A stretch of 64,000 bases of DNA from Rhizophlyctis rosea (GCA_027596075.1 JADGJC010000188.1:16180-80179); one strand, 5' to 3'. Counted from the first letter of the stretch, positions 52,308-64,000 are shown. Notes: generated by a model not told the origin, from the letters alone. Made by a program: numbers and translations.

Positions 52308-54796
52308 ATGAGGATCTACCATCCTTCAAGGCCGCCTTGGCGTGCCAGTCAATCGAAACGCCCCTACCTTACGTATTTCATCCTCCTCCTCCTCACATTA
52401 TCCCTAAATGTCCTGGCACAGAATGATCCCTCCCCGACCGCCAGCAGAACAACTCCTATTCGCACCCTGACAACCCCACGTCCTTCATCAACATCTACAG
52501 CGAGAACCATTAGCACAGTCAGCGCAAGTGCAGAACCCTCCAACCCGCCAGGCGGACGTGCACCAGTAGCAAATGGCAATTCCACCACTTGCTCTGGCTT
52601 GAAAGATGGATGCAACTGGGGGGAAGTTTGCGTAAATCAAAAGTGTACGGCTTTCACTGTGGCAATAAAAGCCCTGCCGATTTGGGTAGGTTTTGGCGCA
52701 CATTTATGCAACATGCATACCGCTTGAAAGCCTTGATCTAATTGGACGAACGGTAGATTTACGCCGTCATCGCCGTCGGTCTCTTTCTTGTCCTATGCTG
52801 TCCGACCCTGCTACTCTGTTTCTGCCTGAAATGCTGCTGTTTTGCCGCCAGAAAAACGAAAGATGTGGCAGTGGGTGGGGTTAAGTTCGCCGGCAAAGGT
52901 GCTGCAGCGGCTGCATCTGCCATGACATTATCACATGGTAGACATCGAAGCGATAATAACGATATATTTCGGACACCTACACCCAGCGGAAGGAGTGGAG
53001 GGGGGGATTACGGTCGGACTCCCCACATCACGGCTCCGACAGCATATAAGAATGGTCCTGCTCCTCTACCGAGTAATTACAAAAAGCCCGTAGAATTATT
53101 CGAGATGAGCGAGACGATTGTGCAGAATCAGCAGAGAGGGCATTACGACAACCGGGGAGATGCTTACGGCGGTTACGGGGGTGCATACGGAGGAGGGGTC
53201 TACGGCGGTTCCAATGTCGGCACATCGAATCTCGGTACGTCGTTCGAAAAGGAATCGTCGGGTTTGGGACTGCTGGATCATTCACAACCTCCCGGAATGG
53301 CATTGGCCACGCAACCACCAAAGTCTTTCAAAGATAAGAAAGCAGCATACCAGAGCCTTTATACCACAATTGATTTACCTTCCGCACCACCGTCTCGACC
53401 TTATAAGAATCCGAAGCATATTGGGGAAGGGAAGGGTGTTACCAAGGAACGGTCGGCATCACCTTCTCCAGCCGCACCAGAGTTAGATAAGCGTATAAGT
53501 AGGTTAACTCACGAGGTAGGAATGGGGGAACCGAACGTCACGGTCCTGGATGGCACGGCTACAGCGGGTGTGACTCCTGCCACGGCGAATGGTCCGCCAC
53601 CCGGCCAAACAGCATCCATGACAGACTTTGACAAAAGGGGTAGTTTTGGGTGGTGGGATGAACAACGCCGGTTCCATCAAGGGTACCGAGATTCGCGGGG
53701 TCGAGTACGGGATGGATTTTACGATGAACGTGGTGTCTTCCATTTTTGGGATGAGATGAGGCAAGAGGGTGGGAGGGGGTCGTGGGGATTCCGGAGTGCG
53801 GATGGAAGTGATCGTGGCGAGGAGGTTGGGACTCCTACCACTGGTACGGGGAAAGGAACCGGGAAAGGCACTTCGAGAAAGGAGGATGATGATGCACGGG
53901 GATATTACGATGATTTGATCAGTTTTCGGGATGATGATACCAAGAGTTGGTACAGTGATGAAGACAGGCGGACGCGGGGGACGGTCAAAAGGGACAAAAC
54001 GCGCCGGGGAAGCTGGGACAGCAGAGATGGGAGCAGCCAGCGAAGTAGTCGCAGCCGAAGGAGTCGGAGTGTTAGTGAGTTTGGTGACAGGAAGAGCACG
54101 CTGAGGAGGTCCTATCTCAGCCCGAATGTTGCGGCTGCGGCACCGTTGAGGGAAAGAGGACTTAAGCCTAATGGATTGCAAGTGTCGGATTCCGGTATTT
54201 TTACGGATTCACAAAAGTCTCCCGCTGCCTCCTCCGCGGATCTCTTGGAACACTCCCATGCACCCTTACCTCCCCCTCCTTCCACCAAACGGACATCATA
54301 TCTTGGTCGCTGGGCAGAACGGACGGCTGTTGTACCTGAACGACAAAGAGAGGAGCGCGAGCGGAAACGGCGAAGTTCAGGATACTCTGCATGGAATGCA
54401 AATTCCCAGCATACCGCTGCCTCCAATGCGGTAAAGTGGGGTGCACATGGGGATTCTAAGGCTGGTCCGGGCACAAAAGGGGGGTCGACAGGATGGAAGA
54501 AGAATGGAGGTGCAGGGCATACCCGAGGGATGAGCACGGCCACAAGTCTTAGTGGGGGACCACCACCTGGAACATATGCACCGCGAACAACATCCCGGAA
54601 AGGACCAAGCGGGCATGCAAAGGGACCTTCAAATGGCGGGCGCAGTGCAGCTCACGGTACAGTGACGACCCGATCGACGGATACACGAGGGGGTGGAGCC
54701 TACGGGGGTGGATATGACAACGATACCGCTTCACGAGCTTTGGCGGTCATCGGAAGTGGCGGGGTGGATGGTGCTGGCAGGTGGAGAGGAAAGTAG
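52308..54796 (+). CDS. type I membrane protein with large disordered cytoplasmic tail
   Basis: Exons 52308-52685 and 52757-54796; 805 residues. A signal segment (LTYFILLLLTLSLNVLAQ) leads to a Ser/Thr/Pro-rich ectodomain of about 90 residues ending in a small Cys motif (CSGLKDGCNWGEVCVNQKC). The transmembrane helix (IYAVIAVGLFLVLCCPTLLLCF) is encoded just after the intron and is followed by a cysteine-rich juxtamembrane stretch (CLKCCC) suited to palmitoylation. The tail of about 640 residues has Tyr/Gly repeats (GGYGGAYGGGVYGG), a Trp-rich block (FGWWDEQRRFHQGYRD and DGFYDERGVFHFWDE), an Arg/Ser segment and many PxxP-type stretches. It resembles fungal wall-sensor architecture (WSC/Mid2-like) in layout only; no family recognised. 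Confidence 0.78.
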
Positions 54797-55407
54797 ATTT
54801 GATGTAGATTGATGTACACGGATTGATGGTTTGTTTTCGGGGTGTCCTCTTATTGTATGTAATTGTTGCCAAAATTCTGTACCTTGTTGTACATTAGGCG
54901 TATAGGGAATTTGAATGTGAAACTTAGATTAGCATAGATGCTCAGGGCAGAAGCTTACAGTAGTTTTGGATCTCCTTTTGCTCCGCTCAGCGATCAGCGA
55001 TTCGTGTGTTGTTGACTCGCATACCCCACCCTTGTGCTGTTTACTTATTCTTGTTAAATATTAGAATGATCGGTTACTTAGCACTTCAGACTGGAAAGCT
55101 GGTATCCCTTCAGGGAGGCTTTACGTGATCTGCAAGGACATGCTTACGGTGGCACGCAAAGTTGTGCAGACTTTGCAACGAGAGTCACTGGACAAACTGT
55201 ATTTGCATGAAGAAAGAAACCAACCACCCCGAGAAGGATCTCAGTGGGGCACAACCAAAACTATCCTGACGTACAGTAACACTATTTAAATCTAAGACTA
55301 TTGCTAAATCAACCACGCGGCTCGACGCCGAGCATAAAACAACACATCATCAAGTCAATCCTAATCCCCTTCTCTAACCGCTCATCTATAAGTCATTCGC
55401 TACTCTA
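54797..55407. other. intergenic between convergent genes
   Basis: 3' flanks of the type I membrane protein gene and the small membrane protein gene. T-rich 3' UTR-like sequence at 54830-54900. Nothing else seen. Confidence 0.5.
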
Positions 55408-56153
55408 TCAGACGATGGTCCTTCCATCCCCACCATGAAAGACATACCCGATTTCCTGCTTCGAGACTTTCCGCCTGATACAGCAACCCCACCCGCATAC
55501 CCGCCCACCATTTTCTGCCATTCCACCCTCTGTATTCATTTGTCCATCGGTAGGGCCCATCACGAACGCAACGGCCAAAGACATGCACGTTGCCACCAAG
55601 AATGTGCTCGCGATGACCAACGTCAGCTGCGTAAGTACAACAGCTGCGACGGGGAGGTAAAGCGCGATGCGGAGTGCGAGACCGATTCTGGTGGGCGGAG
55701 TGTGCGGTTTGCCGATTGCGCCAGTAGTGGCGATGGACTTTGCGGAGGAGGAGTTGGTGCCTCTCAGGAAGTTGCTTGGTGCAGGGAAGCCAATCGACGC
55801 GGACCAGAACCTATTGCAGTGCCATTCGATCGCGGTGACGAGGAAAGAGGATATGATGGCAACGAGCGCCGGTATGTTCATTGGATGAAAGAGAAGCGGC
55901 AAGACCCGTGCGACCGCGGCGATGGTTGGGTAGTTGTAGACTACTGCGTAGATTCCTCCAATGATAAGGACTGGGGTTGAAGGGATGGACAGGTATCAGC
56001 TCAGTTGGTCAAAGCTTGCAATTGAAAATACACCGACAAACTGCACAAGCATTCTCAACTCTTGGCAGATGGCCAGTACTCACAGATAGCAGACGTCAAC
56101 GCTTGATATTTGGCGAGAACAAGAGCCGGGTGGGGTCTGCCGCGTCCAGCCAT
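55408..56153 (-). CDS. small multi-pass membrane protein, family not recognised
   Basis: Exons 56084-56153 and 55408-55970; phases close to 210 residues from ATG 56153 (MAGRGRPHPALVLAKYQ). The intron is 113 bp with GTGAGT donor, CTGATAC branch-like word and CCCCAG acceptor. Hydrophobic helices are FLIIGGIYAVVYNYPTI, PALVAIISSFLVTAIEW and a long LPVAAVVLTQLTLVIASTF-type region; the C-terminal 50 residues are polar with a Cys/Gly patch. The layout faintly recalls EI24/RRT8-type proteins, but the match is too weak to name. A 181-codon frame on the other strand is regarded as a shadow because it lacks ordered features. Confidence 0.6.
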
Positions 56154-57682
56154 AGATCCTGCTGTCTTCCGGCCCAATGTATGTCTTTTGCGGGATGAAA
56201 TATGTCCAACCGTTGTAGTTGTTGGAGAGAAAAAAGAATGAAGAAAGGACGCACAAAATGAAAATAGTACAGTGCTGCAGAGCGAGGGTGAAGAGCGAGC
56301 GCTCTCATCATGGGTGTTTATAACGGTTTCATGTAAAAGATTGTACCTTCAGCGGAAGTATTCCAAAATTGGGGACTCAATGCGATCTGATTTTGGAGGA
56401 GCGGAAATGGTCAGGGAACTGAATCGGAGTTCAACAAGCCGGTGCGGCTGAACTGAAGAGAAACGGGGCATAAGGAAGAATAGAGTGAGGGGGCGGAGCT
56501 GCGCGAGCGGGGGCTTGGGTGGCCTCAAAGAGTCAAAGGTGGCTGAAGTGAAGCGTGGGGACTGTTGAACGCTTTACTCGCTTTTCACATACAAATCGCC
56601 AATACACCCAATACGCTCCTAGTGTCTCACATATAGTTGGCAGGGAACTGCTGAATACACTTTGATTTGTGTGCCTCCAGTTTCTGTTGGTAGATGATGA
56701 TGTAGTATATGCACATCCACATGATGCTACTAGTATGTTACTTATGTTCTTCTTGTGCAAGGGGAGAAAGCAAGTGCTCTTCAATGGTTTGAATCCGTTC
56801 TCCCCCATCTGGGTCAGTCATCCACCCATCCGCCCGGTAATTAATTAACATATCGGCCATTTGATCAGTCGATGGATGGGGAGCCCCGCCGAAGTGGCGC
56901 CACAAGATTTCGCCTACTGGATGCCAGTGACTTGTGCATGTTGACATACTCAACGATACAATATCGCAACACTATTTGTCAATCGATAGTCATCTAGTTG
57001 CATGCGGTATTGAGTGAAGCACGGAAATCGGTCGCCAGTCTATCAAAGTCAGGGATCGCGTGAATGGCGCAGCTTGGGTGTTGTGGTATGAGGTCACCGA
57101 AAAGTGCCTCGAGTTGTCAGCACACGCCACTTACAAGTACTTACACTGACCCCGTTCCGTGCTCACTTGGCTGAAGCGACTGAGACCTGCGGTGGCACAG
57201 AACATTTTTGAAACCTCTGCCCCAGTCCAATCGTCGTCATCGGCGAGTGGAGTGCATTGCTGTTGCCCCCTAGGTCAATATACTGCTATTTCTCGCGGAC
57301 ACTAAAATTGGTGGCGTTAAGTATGCGTGCATCTGTCGAATTTCGGCATGATTATGTAGACCTTGGCTTGCACCCTGAATATCAATAATGTTTGATCAAG
57401 ACCGCTGCCCAAACCAAGTGGTATAAAGGCGTTTTATGATGTCGATTCCTCACCCCAGTTTGGTCTTTTCGACCTGTTCAGGGGTTTTCTGTTGAAGGAC
57501 TCAAGTACTTCCCATCCGTTGCGGCCATTGCAGCTGACATTTGCTGCTCACGTTGGCAGAATTTGTTTCAAGTTGCGGGTTAGTTGAACATCCGGTACAT
57601 ATCACCACCTTCGTTTATAAAACTGGCGGATTGTGTTGCTGGTGATGGTATTCTAAAGTTATCCTGCCAAACAGCCGCTGAA
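56154..57682. other. gene-poor tract
   Basis: Between the divergent small membrane protein and NADPH oxidase genes. No coding-like frame of note; likely promoters of both. Confidence 0.5.
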
Positions 57683-59540
57683 ATGGACCTCAACTACAAA
57701 GCTCTGACGTTTTGGATCGTATGGCTCGCAGCACACGTTGCGCTGTTTGTCTTTGGGTTCATGTGAGTGTGTGGTACCAAATGTCGTTGTCATCTCCAGC
57801 TGATGAAGCTCCCACCTCAGCAAGCAAAAAGATGACGCCGAACTCTGGCTGCTCAACTCCATCAAGTGGAGCGTCTACACTTCACGCGGCGCGGGACTAG
57901 TCCTGGCTTTGGATTGTGCTTTGCTTCTTCTCCCCGTGTGTCGTAACGTGATTCGCATATTTCGCAACATCATGACGCCCATCTTCCCCGGATTGACCCG
58001 CTATTTTGACGTCGACTCCAACTTGCACTTCCACAAAGTCACGGCGTACTCAATGCTGCTCTTCACCTTCATTCACGTGAATGCGCACTACACGAACTTC
58101 TTTATCGTTGAGCAGAGGCTGTACAGTGCCCTGCATTTGACGGCGGAGGCCGTGCATTACAAGACGTGGGCGGGAACGACTGGGCATATCATGGTCGCGA
58201 CGATGTTTTTCATCTATACGGCGGCAAAGGATCAAGTGAGGAAGAGGAAATTTGAATTGTTCTGGTATGTACCTCCTCCGCGCCATTCGAATTTCACCAT
58301 CGCGAGTGCATTGGATGGGCTCAACTTCCGCTTCACGCAGGTACACCCACCATCTTTTCGCGATCTTCTACATATGCCTCTTCTTCCATTCCTTCGGCTG
58401 CTTCGTCAAAACGTCCCAAGGAGTCTGCAAAGGGTACCACTCCAACCACTTCACCATCCCCGTTTTTGCACTCTACATCCTGGAGCGCCTTATCCGCCTC
58501 TACCGTTCCTCCCAACCGACCATTCTCACAAAAATCATCAAACACCCGGGCCGGACAATCGAACTTCAGTTTGAGAAACCTACTCTCACCTATACGCCTG
58601 GCCAGTACGTGTTCATCAATATTCCGGAAGTAAGTCGGTGGCAGTGGCACCCTTTCACGATCTCGTCCACTCCGGAGGAAGGCGCGATCAGTGTGCATAT
58701 TCGTGCCATCGGGGATTGGACGAATGCGTTGATGGACAGGGTCAATGAGAAAAGGGGTGACATTCATTTGAAGGTCGATGGTCCTTTCGGAGCGCCCGCG
58801 GAAGACTTTCACACCTTTGACAACGCGGTGTTGGTGTGCGCGGGAATTGGTGTGACGCCGGCGGCGGCGCTTTTGAAGAGTGTTTGGTACAAATATTGGA
58901 GAGGGGTGAACATGGGGAATAGGAGGGTATGGTTCATTTGGGTGAACAGGGACCGTGAGGTACGATGATATTTTTGACTCACCGCTGCGAATTCACAAGT
59001 ACGTGCACCATCCTCACGGCCTCCAATCCAATACAGGCATTCACATGGTTTAGATCCCTTCTCCATACATTGGAAGAATCCGTCCCGACCGGCACCCTCG
59101 ACATTCAAATTTACATGACCGGCGCCCTTTGCACCGACGATATCCAACACATCACACTCCACGATCAGCAGAAGAACATCCCATCCGATGCCTTTCCGCA
59201 ACCCCCGGACAACATTTACATCCCCATGACTTTCGACCGCAGCAACCTCTCCCGCAGTGACAGCCGCTCCACCACGTCCTCCTCCGCTTCGACGTCAAGC
59301 CGCTCCAAGCTCCTTCCTTCCACCGACCCACTCACTTCCCTCCAGGCAAAGACTCAATACGGCCGTCCAGACTTCCCCGCCGTGTTCCAAAGGATTGCGG
59401 AGCAGGTTGGGGCGGGGAGCGATGTCGGAGTGTTCTACTGTGGGCCGCAAGTCGGGGCGCGAGCCGTGAGGGAGGCCGTGAAAGGTGTTGGTGGTAAAGG
59501 AAAGAGGGTGCGATTCGTGTTTCGGAAGGAGAAGTTTTGA
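57683..59540 (+). CDS. nox: NADPH oxidase catalytic subunit (Nox, gp91phox-like)
   Basis: Exons 57683-57762, 57821-58264, 58341-58959 and 59037-59540; phases close to 548 residues, the normal size of fungal NoxA/B. Haem-binding histidine pairs are present: HKVTAYSMLLFTFIHVNAH in helix III and HHLFAIFYICLFFHSF in helix V, with SRGAGLVLALDCALLLLPVCRN before them. FAD binding is marked by WQWHPFTISSTPEEG, NADPH binding by VLVCAGIGVTPAAALLKS and by VGVFYCGPQVG. The C-terminus FVFRKEKF matches the usual Nox ending. Known: it transfers electrons from NADPH across the membrane to oxygen, giving superoxide for signalling and differentiation. No EF-hand is present, so it is not a NoxC type. Introns are 58-77 bp. 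A 26-bp tandem repeat follows 45 bp after the stop. Confidence 0.97.
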
Positions 59541-59584
59541 GCGGTTCGCGATTTGCGATCCGCAGAGGTTGATCAGTTTAGATT

Positions 59585-59684
59585 AGTTACGTACATGTCC
59601 TTGTTAGACTAGTTACGCACATGTCCTTGTTAGACTAGTTTCGCACATGTTCTTGTTAGACTAGTTTCGCACATGTTCCTGTTT
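59585..59684. repeat. 26-bp tandem repeat, nearly four copies, in the nox 3' flank
   Basis: Units begin at 59585, 59611, 59637 and 59663; they differ by one to three bases, and the last is truncated. Core words are AGTTACGCACATGTCCTTG and TTAGACT. Located 45 bp past the nox stop codon, so probably transcribed in the 3' UTR. Confidence 0.9.
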
Positions 59685-62600
59685 GCTCCAAGCTTCTTTT
59701 GCAGGTCTTTCTGTTCTTCGTCAATTTCATTGCATTTAAGTCTACCACATTGAACATGAGTCAACATCGCATAGACATGCCTCAACAATTTGGAAATTTC
59801 AAGGTGAAGAGTATGCAACAGCCGATGTCTTCCATTTTTGCGCCAGAAGCTAGCAGCTCAAACAGAACCATGAGGCTCATGGGCGCTTCTGATCCTCCTC
59901 AGTGTTGGTTTCCCCGTCACTGCTTTCAGCCATCGCGGAGTCTTGTTTCTGTGATGAAAAATAAAGATGATCGTATAGGTAAATTTAATTGATTTGGGCA
60001 TATGGTGGACTAGCAACCGTTCTGTGATGACCACCTACTAAACCTCCGGTTAAACACACATGCTACTCACAGTCTTCATTCCTACACCCCTCTATAGTGA
60101 GAAAGTTACCCGACATGGACCCTGCTGCCGGTGCGCAGGTTGGCCTATTGAAAAGGACGCAGGTGAGATAGCCCCCTTCGCGCGCCCAACCTGCTCCCTA
60201 TTGCAGCGTGCCCAACCTCCACCATTTGCAGGATGCGCAATTGGTCCCACCCAGATCAGCCATATATCAGCATCAGCATCAGCGAACCCCCACCCCACCA
60301 AACACGATAGTTTCATAGAGCTCCATTGTGAACGAGATATTTTGATAGATACATATTGGGAAGTGTTACCATTCATGCCGACACCCCGCTTTGTCTTTGC
60401 ATCCGCAAAAGATACTCATTAAAGACCTGCAAAATCACCTCAGCTTCCCAGCACACTTTGCCAGGATCCTCCTGTATGGTCCTGCTTTCAATGACATTGA
60501 TTAACACATTTTAACTTGACCAAATAGTCAGCTTTCCTGTTGGAAGGGGTTACCATGGTCGCATTATGCCTCGAAGTTGGGTGAGGAGTCCCCTCAGCCT
60601 GAGGAATTGTAGGGTGGGTGAAGCAGATAGAGTTCTTTGGTGAGGGGTTATCCAAGAGTTCTTTGGTGAGGGGTTGGATAAGACAACTGGGATTGGACAT
60701 GAAGTCAAAGATGATGTGCCAATAGGCCACTAGATGAGGAAGGATGACCGTCTATCTCTCATCCCTATACCTCTCAATACTGGTTCACTTCCGATACCAT
60801 TCCCTCTAAATCCCTCCCAAAATGCCGTGAGATGTACATGGTTGATTTTCCCTCTCTCAAAGAACAATGTGCCTTCCAATTGCTGGACAGTATGTGCCCT
60901 GCTGCACTACATCCCTATTGCGCACCAGTCCCATACAAGGAACCTGTGTTTCAGGGCAAAGGGTTTGGGGGCATGAGCAGCGTAGATTTCAGACTTTGTC
61001 TTCATTCTGAAATCTCTGTATTTTGAAATTAGCTGGCTCTTCTTCTCATTGAGCTACTGCCTCCTGCTGCTTCCAGCTGATTTACCTCAATATGCCAACA
61101 CCAGGAGGTCCTCCATTTTCCGTTCCCCTAACCCCTGCGCTATGTTGGTCATCAGGCCATTGACTTATCGCAATGGCTCTAGCTCAGAAACTCTTTGATT
61201 AGTACCGAACCTGGTAACTGAAGAAACATGCGCATTTTCCGCAATCACACCAATTCCCAAATGTCGTACGACTCCCCAGCACCCTTCCTCACAGGTGATA
61301 TTTTGTCAATGATCATGCAGGTCAGCCTAGAATTGATATCTTCACGGCATATTTTTGCATGCGCTATGCCTTTCGGGTAAAATATGGATATAACAACGAG
61401 CCCGATCTGTTGCTTGGCAGCACATCCTGCAAACGCAGAATGCAGAAAATGCTGGGCCTTGTCCAAAGTTATTGATGCCAGCTTCTTTAAGTGTAAGAGT
61501 CCATTCCTAAATCCCACATCCAACATGATGACCACCTTGCATGCTCGGAACTACTGGATAAACGCATACCCATACCGAGATGTAGTTCGTTGTACTCATT
61601 CATGCTCGGTAAGCGCCGAGGATCTATGTCCAACATCACAAAAACTAAAGCAGGAAGGATAACTCAACATGAATCCAATCAGTTTGACCGATGCATTCTT
61701 CCTTTGACACAATCGGTGCAACACTCCAACCAAATGCATATGTTTACGCCTATTTCCTCCTCAAAAACACTGCTTGGATATCAAGGGAATAACTGTTGGT
61801 ATGCTTTAGTGTAGTAATCAACTCGGTGCATGTCCCTGCATGAGCTTAGCCTGTCCTCCTAGTGGGGAACATCAGGAAGTGAGAACTCACTCCATCCCAA
61901 AGCCTTTTTGTACAATCTAATATCGAAACTAAATGTACATCTTTCTCGGCATCCCGCTTGGCACCTATTCCTCTTGACTTGATAAGGTTCCATTTAAATT
62001 CTTCACTTTTCCCTGCAGCAACGCCTCGATTGACACACATCCAGCTTCCGGCTCATTATCAGCTCTCCACAATTTACCGCACACTGAAACGCTTCTTGCA
62101 CACAGCCAAACTTCCGAGCTTCACCATGCAACTTTCAAAAATGCGCTTCAACAATAACAACCTGCATCCTTCCATTTCCTCCCCTCCCATCTGAGTTTTA
62201 GTGAATACTTTGCAGGCTGAGTTTCCCCAGACAATAAGTCCTCTTCCATTTTTGCTCCCCCATTCCCATTTGTATCTCATGCATGCCTCCTGTTCAGTGC
62301 TCCATCATCATCATGTTTAATCTGCCGCAAGATCATTTTCCTTTACCCCACTTTCACTGGAATCCACTGGATAAAAAAATGCAACCATGGTACCTGACTA
62401 TATGTACAGGGACATAAATCTATCCAGTATCACAATGGTTCTAATGCCTTATGGTCTGTGATAAGTGCCCACCTCCTCCCCATATGTGCTTTTGCTTCAA
62501 AACGCCAGCCATATCCAGGTCATTTCTCATTGACCTTTACTTGTGTGTTTCCAAGCTCAATCAAAAGGGCGCCATATCAACATGACTAGATAGTACTTTG

Positions 62601-63554
62601 GTTCTGCCATGGGACAGACGCCATTCTGTGGATTTACCAAACTATCCTATACTATGCCCAAAGGCTTTCCGCTCTCATCAAATGCCAAACCTACACTGTT
62701 CCCTATCAAAACTTCTGAACATCAACGCATTTGAGTACCCTTCATCTATATCCCTTGACGCCCATGAATGCCGTACGTTGGCTTCTTATTTTGCACATTC
62801 TCTTTCCAACTCTTGAACGGCTTCCTCAAAAACGCATTCAACAAAGCTATCTCCAATGCAACATTCAACACCGCATGTTGCATGGAAAATGCAATCCCTA
62901 TGTAGGTGTTCAGTTCCGACTACTTCATGTGCAAAGGCTAACCCTCAGGAAGCTGGAACTTTCTCTCTGTTACTACCACTTAACTATGTGGGATACTGTT
63001 GATAGCGCAGGTCTGTTAAGGGAATATCTAGCTCAACTATCTTAATAAAACTCGTAATAGCCATTCGATACTATGAGTATATGTCTTAACAATTGTATCA
63101 AAATGGATCCGCCTAAGTCCGCATCATGAGGAAGAAAATCCTGATGATCGCGTGGCTTGGGCGATCGCTGATCTGTTATCTGATCGATCCTAGCTATCCT
63201 AGCTATATGACGCAGGACTATATGTCACTACTAACACCCCCACTCAGATCGTACAAGGCAGATCTGCAATGAGAAAATTATGCTAGTGCCGAAGTCGCAA
63301 AGACAAGGCGAAACTACAAAGACCGAGATAAGGTTTGAAACCGCACGCGTGCAAAACACAAAAAGAAGACATGTCTCGGATCAATAAATTAAAACAAGAC
63401 ACACCCGCCACCCGGGGGCATTCCCATGCCGATTGCTGGTAAGGGGCGAATAAGAAAAAAAACTAGCCAAAAGGATGCTACGTAACCAATGGCAAGTGAC
63501 AAAGTGTCAACTTGCTAATACCGTCCAACTGCTAACTATGAAGTACCGCACAGA
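59685..63554. other. AT-rich gene-poor tract of nearly 4 kb
   Basis: Only short frames on both strands; composition is clearly more AT-rich than the genic parts. A minus-strand piece at 61245-61535 (DVGFRNGLLHLKKLASITLDKA) looks faintly coding-like. A 21-bp direct repeat with 26-bp period lies at 60629-60675. The sequence from about 63050 to 63430 has CTAGCTAT-type doublets but no terminal repeat pair that would define an LTR. Confidence 0.4.
60629..60675. repeat. short direct repeat (21 bp, two copies)
   Basis: AGAGTTCTTTGGTGAGGGG-type unit at 60629-60649 and again at 60655-60675, separated by five bases. Confidence 0.85.
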
Positions 63555-64000
63555 ATGCCCGAGAACACCGACGACGTCAACATGTTGCTGTGGAGAGCTC
63601 TGGAGTTCCTCATTTGCAACATCTGCATCAAAACCGCCCAAGATGGAGGAGCCGCAACGCACGATGCGGGCGACCTCCACGCCAATACCCAAGACCACCT
63701 CGATACCGCCGCAGTGGAGTTCACCATCGTCCACACCACCCAACCCCCACATATTACCATGACAGCATCCCAAACGCATGCTGTCCACGCGCACGACACC
63801 TCCAACAAAGGTGTAGTGTTCTACGCTGTCCAACAACCCACCACAACCGCCGTAATCGACGCAACCACCGCCCACATACTCGCACAACAAATGGCGAGCA
63901 CCAGCAACACCGACCTGACCGCGGAAACCGCCGCCAAACCCATCCTCACCACCACACCCCTCACCAAAGCCGAACCACCACTACCAAAGCTGGCAGTGTC
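63555..64000 (+). CDS. open reading frame running off the right edge, unrecognised
   Basis: From the ATG at 63555 the frame is open for 148 codons to the window end. It is GC-richer than the preceding 4 kb, with strong C-ending codon bias (ACC, ATC, GCC) typical of real genes here. The protein is Thr/Ala/His-rich with MLLWRALEFLICNICIKT near the start and TTTPLTKAEPPLPKLAVS at the edge; the latter is loosely like the approach to a retroelement Gag domain, but this is not enough to call. The start is only the first ATG of the open frame, and a spliced upstream exon is possible. Confidence 0.5.
   Translation, partial: MPENTDDVNMLLWRALEFLICNICIKTAQDGGAATHDAGDLHANTQDHLDTAAVEFTIVHTTQPPHITMTASQTHAVHAHDTSNKGVVFYAVQQPTTTAVIDATTAHILAQQMASTSNTDLTAETAAKPILTTTPLTKAEPPLPKLAV

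Noticed and set aside
53504..54181. 225-codon minus-strand frame
   Set aside because: Antisense to the low-complexity tail of the type I membrane protein; no start signals or domain.
55435..55980. 181-codon plus-strand frame with ATG
   Set aside because: Antisense to the membrane protein gene; charged and Cys-rich without pattern, while the minus strand gives membrane helices and good splice sites.
59585..59684. Regular repeats as a CRISPR-like array
   Set aside because: Copies are directly adjacent with no spacers, in a eukaryotic 3' UTR.
63050..63430. LTR of a copia-type element
   Set aside because: The tract is AT-rich with short doublets, but no matching second repeat, TG...CA ends or primer-binding site could be shown within the window.

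Overview
This is a eukaryotic nuclear window, most likely from an early-diverging zoosporic fungus (chytrid type). The evidence is compact genes split by spliceosomal introns of mostly 60-110 bp with GTRNGT donors and YAG acceptors, a fungal-type NADPH oxidase, a GPI-anchored chitin deacetylase, arrestin-related adaptors with PPxY motifs, and a family of ankyrin-like repeats ending in a double tryptophan of the sort seen in chytrid genomes. The order of genes does not suggest a biosynthetic cluster. Exon boundaries were worked out by hand from splice signals, reading-frame phase and protein-family continuity; for most multi-exon genes all phases close exactly.

Layout, left to right: partial ABCB/MDR transporter (-, 1-1153); UNC93-like MFS transporter (-, 3025-5296) with an assembly gap; broken WW-repeat gene (+, 5841-6549); GDSL/SGNH hydrolase (+, 9848-10951); intact WW-repeat protein (+, 11340-13073); C2H2 zinc-finger protein (-, 13257-13967); Pro/Gly/Gln-rich GPI-anchored surface protein (-, 16367-19015); a TIR - transmembrane - NB-ARC - TPR protein, an NLR-like STAND receptor (-, 21032-24264); E2 ubiquitin-conjugating enzyme with UBA domain (-, 25672-26842); tRNA-Thr and two tRNA half-remnants (27558-27793); DJ-1/PfpI protein (+, 29567-30289); nonsense-interrupted DUF3990/ART-like gene (-, 32492-33592); two serine-rich proteins (+, 34743-35549 and 37650-38465); cyclophilin PPIL3 (-, 39581-40802); two arrestin-domain proteins (+, 41604-44644 and 48688-51273) flanking the chitin deacetylase (-, 45216-47099); a type I membrane protein with large cytoplasmic tail (+, 52308-54796); a small membrane protein (-, 55408-56153); NADPH oxidase (+, 57683-59540); an AT-rich gene-poor tract, and an open reading frame running off the right end.

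Between these genes lie several 1-3 kb tracts with no recognisable gene. Some (8650-9345, 14100-15900, 28890-29210, 30999-31644) carry short coding-like exons that I could not assemble or name and that may be decayed or lineage-specific genes. The most interesting items are the TIR-NB-ARC-TPR receptor, an array of GC-rich mini-hairpins with a shared 56-bp unit sitting in the unusually long introns of unrelated genes in the same sense orientation, and two otherwise coherent reading frames broken by what look like single TGG-to-TAG changes.
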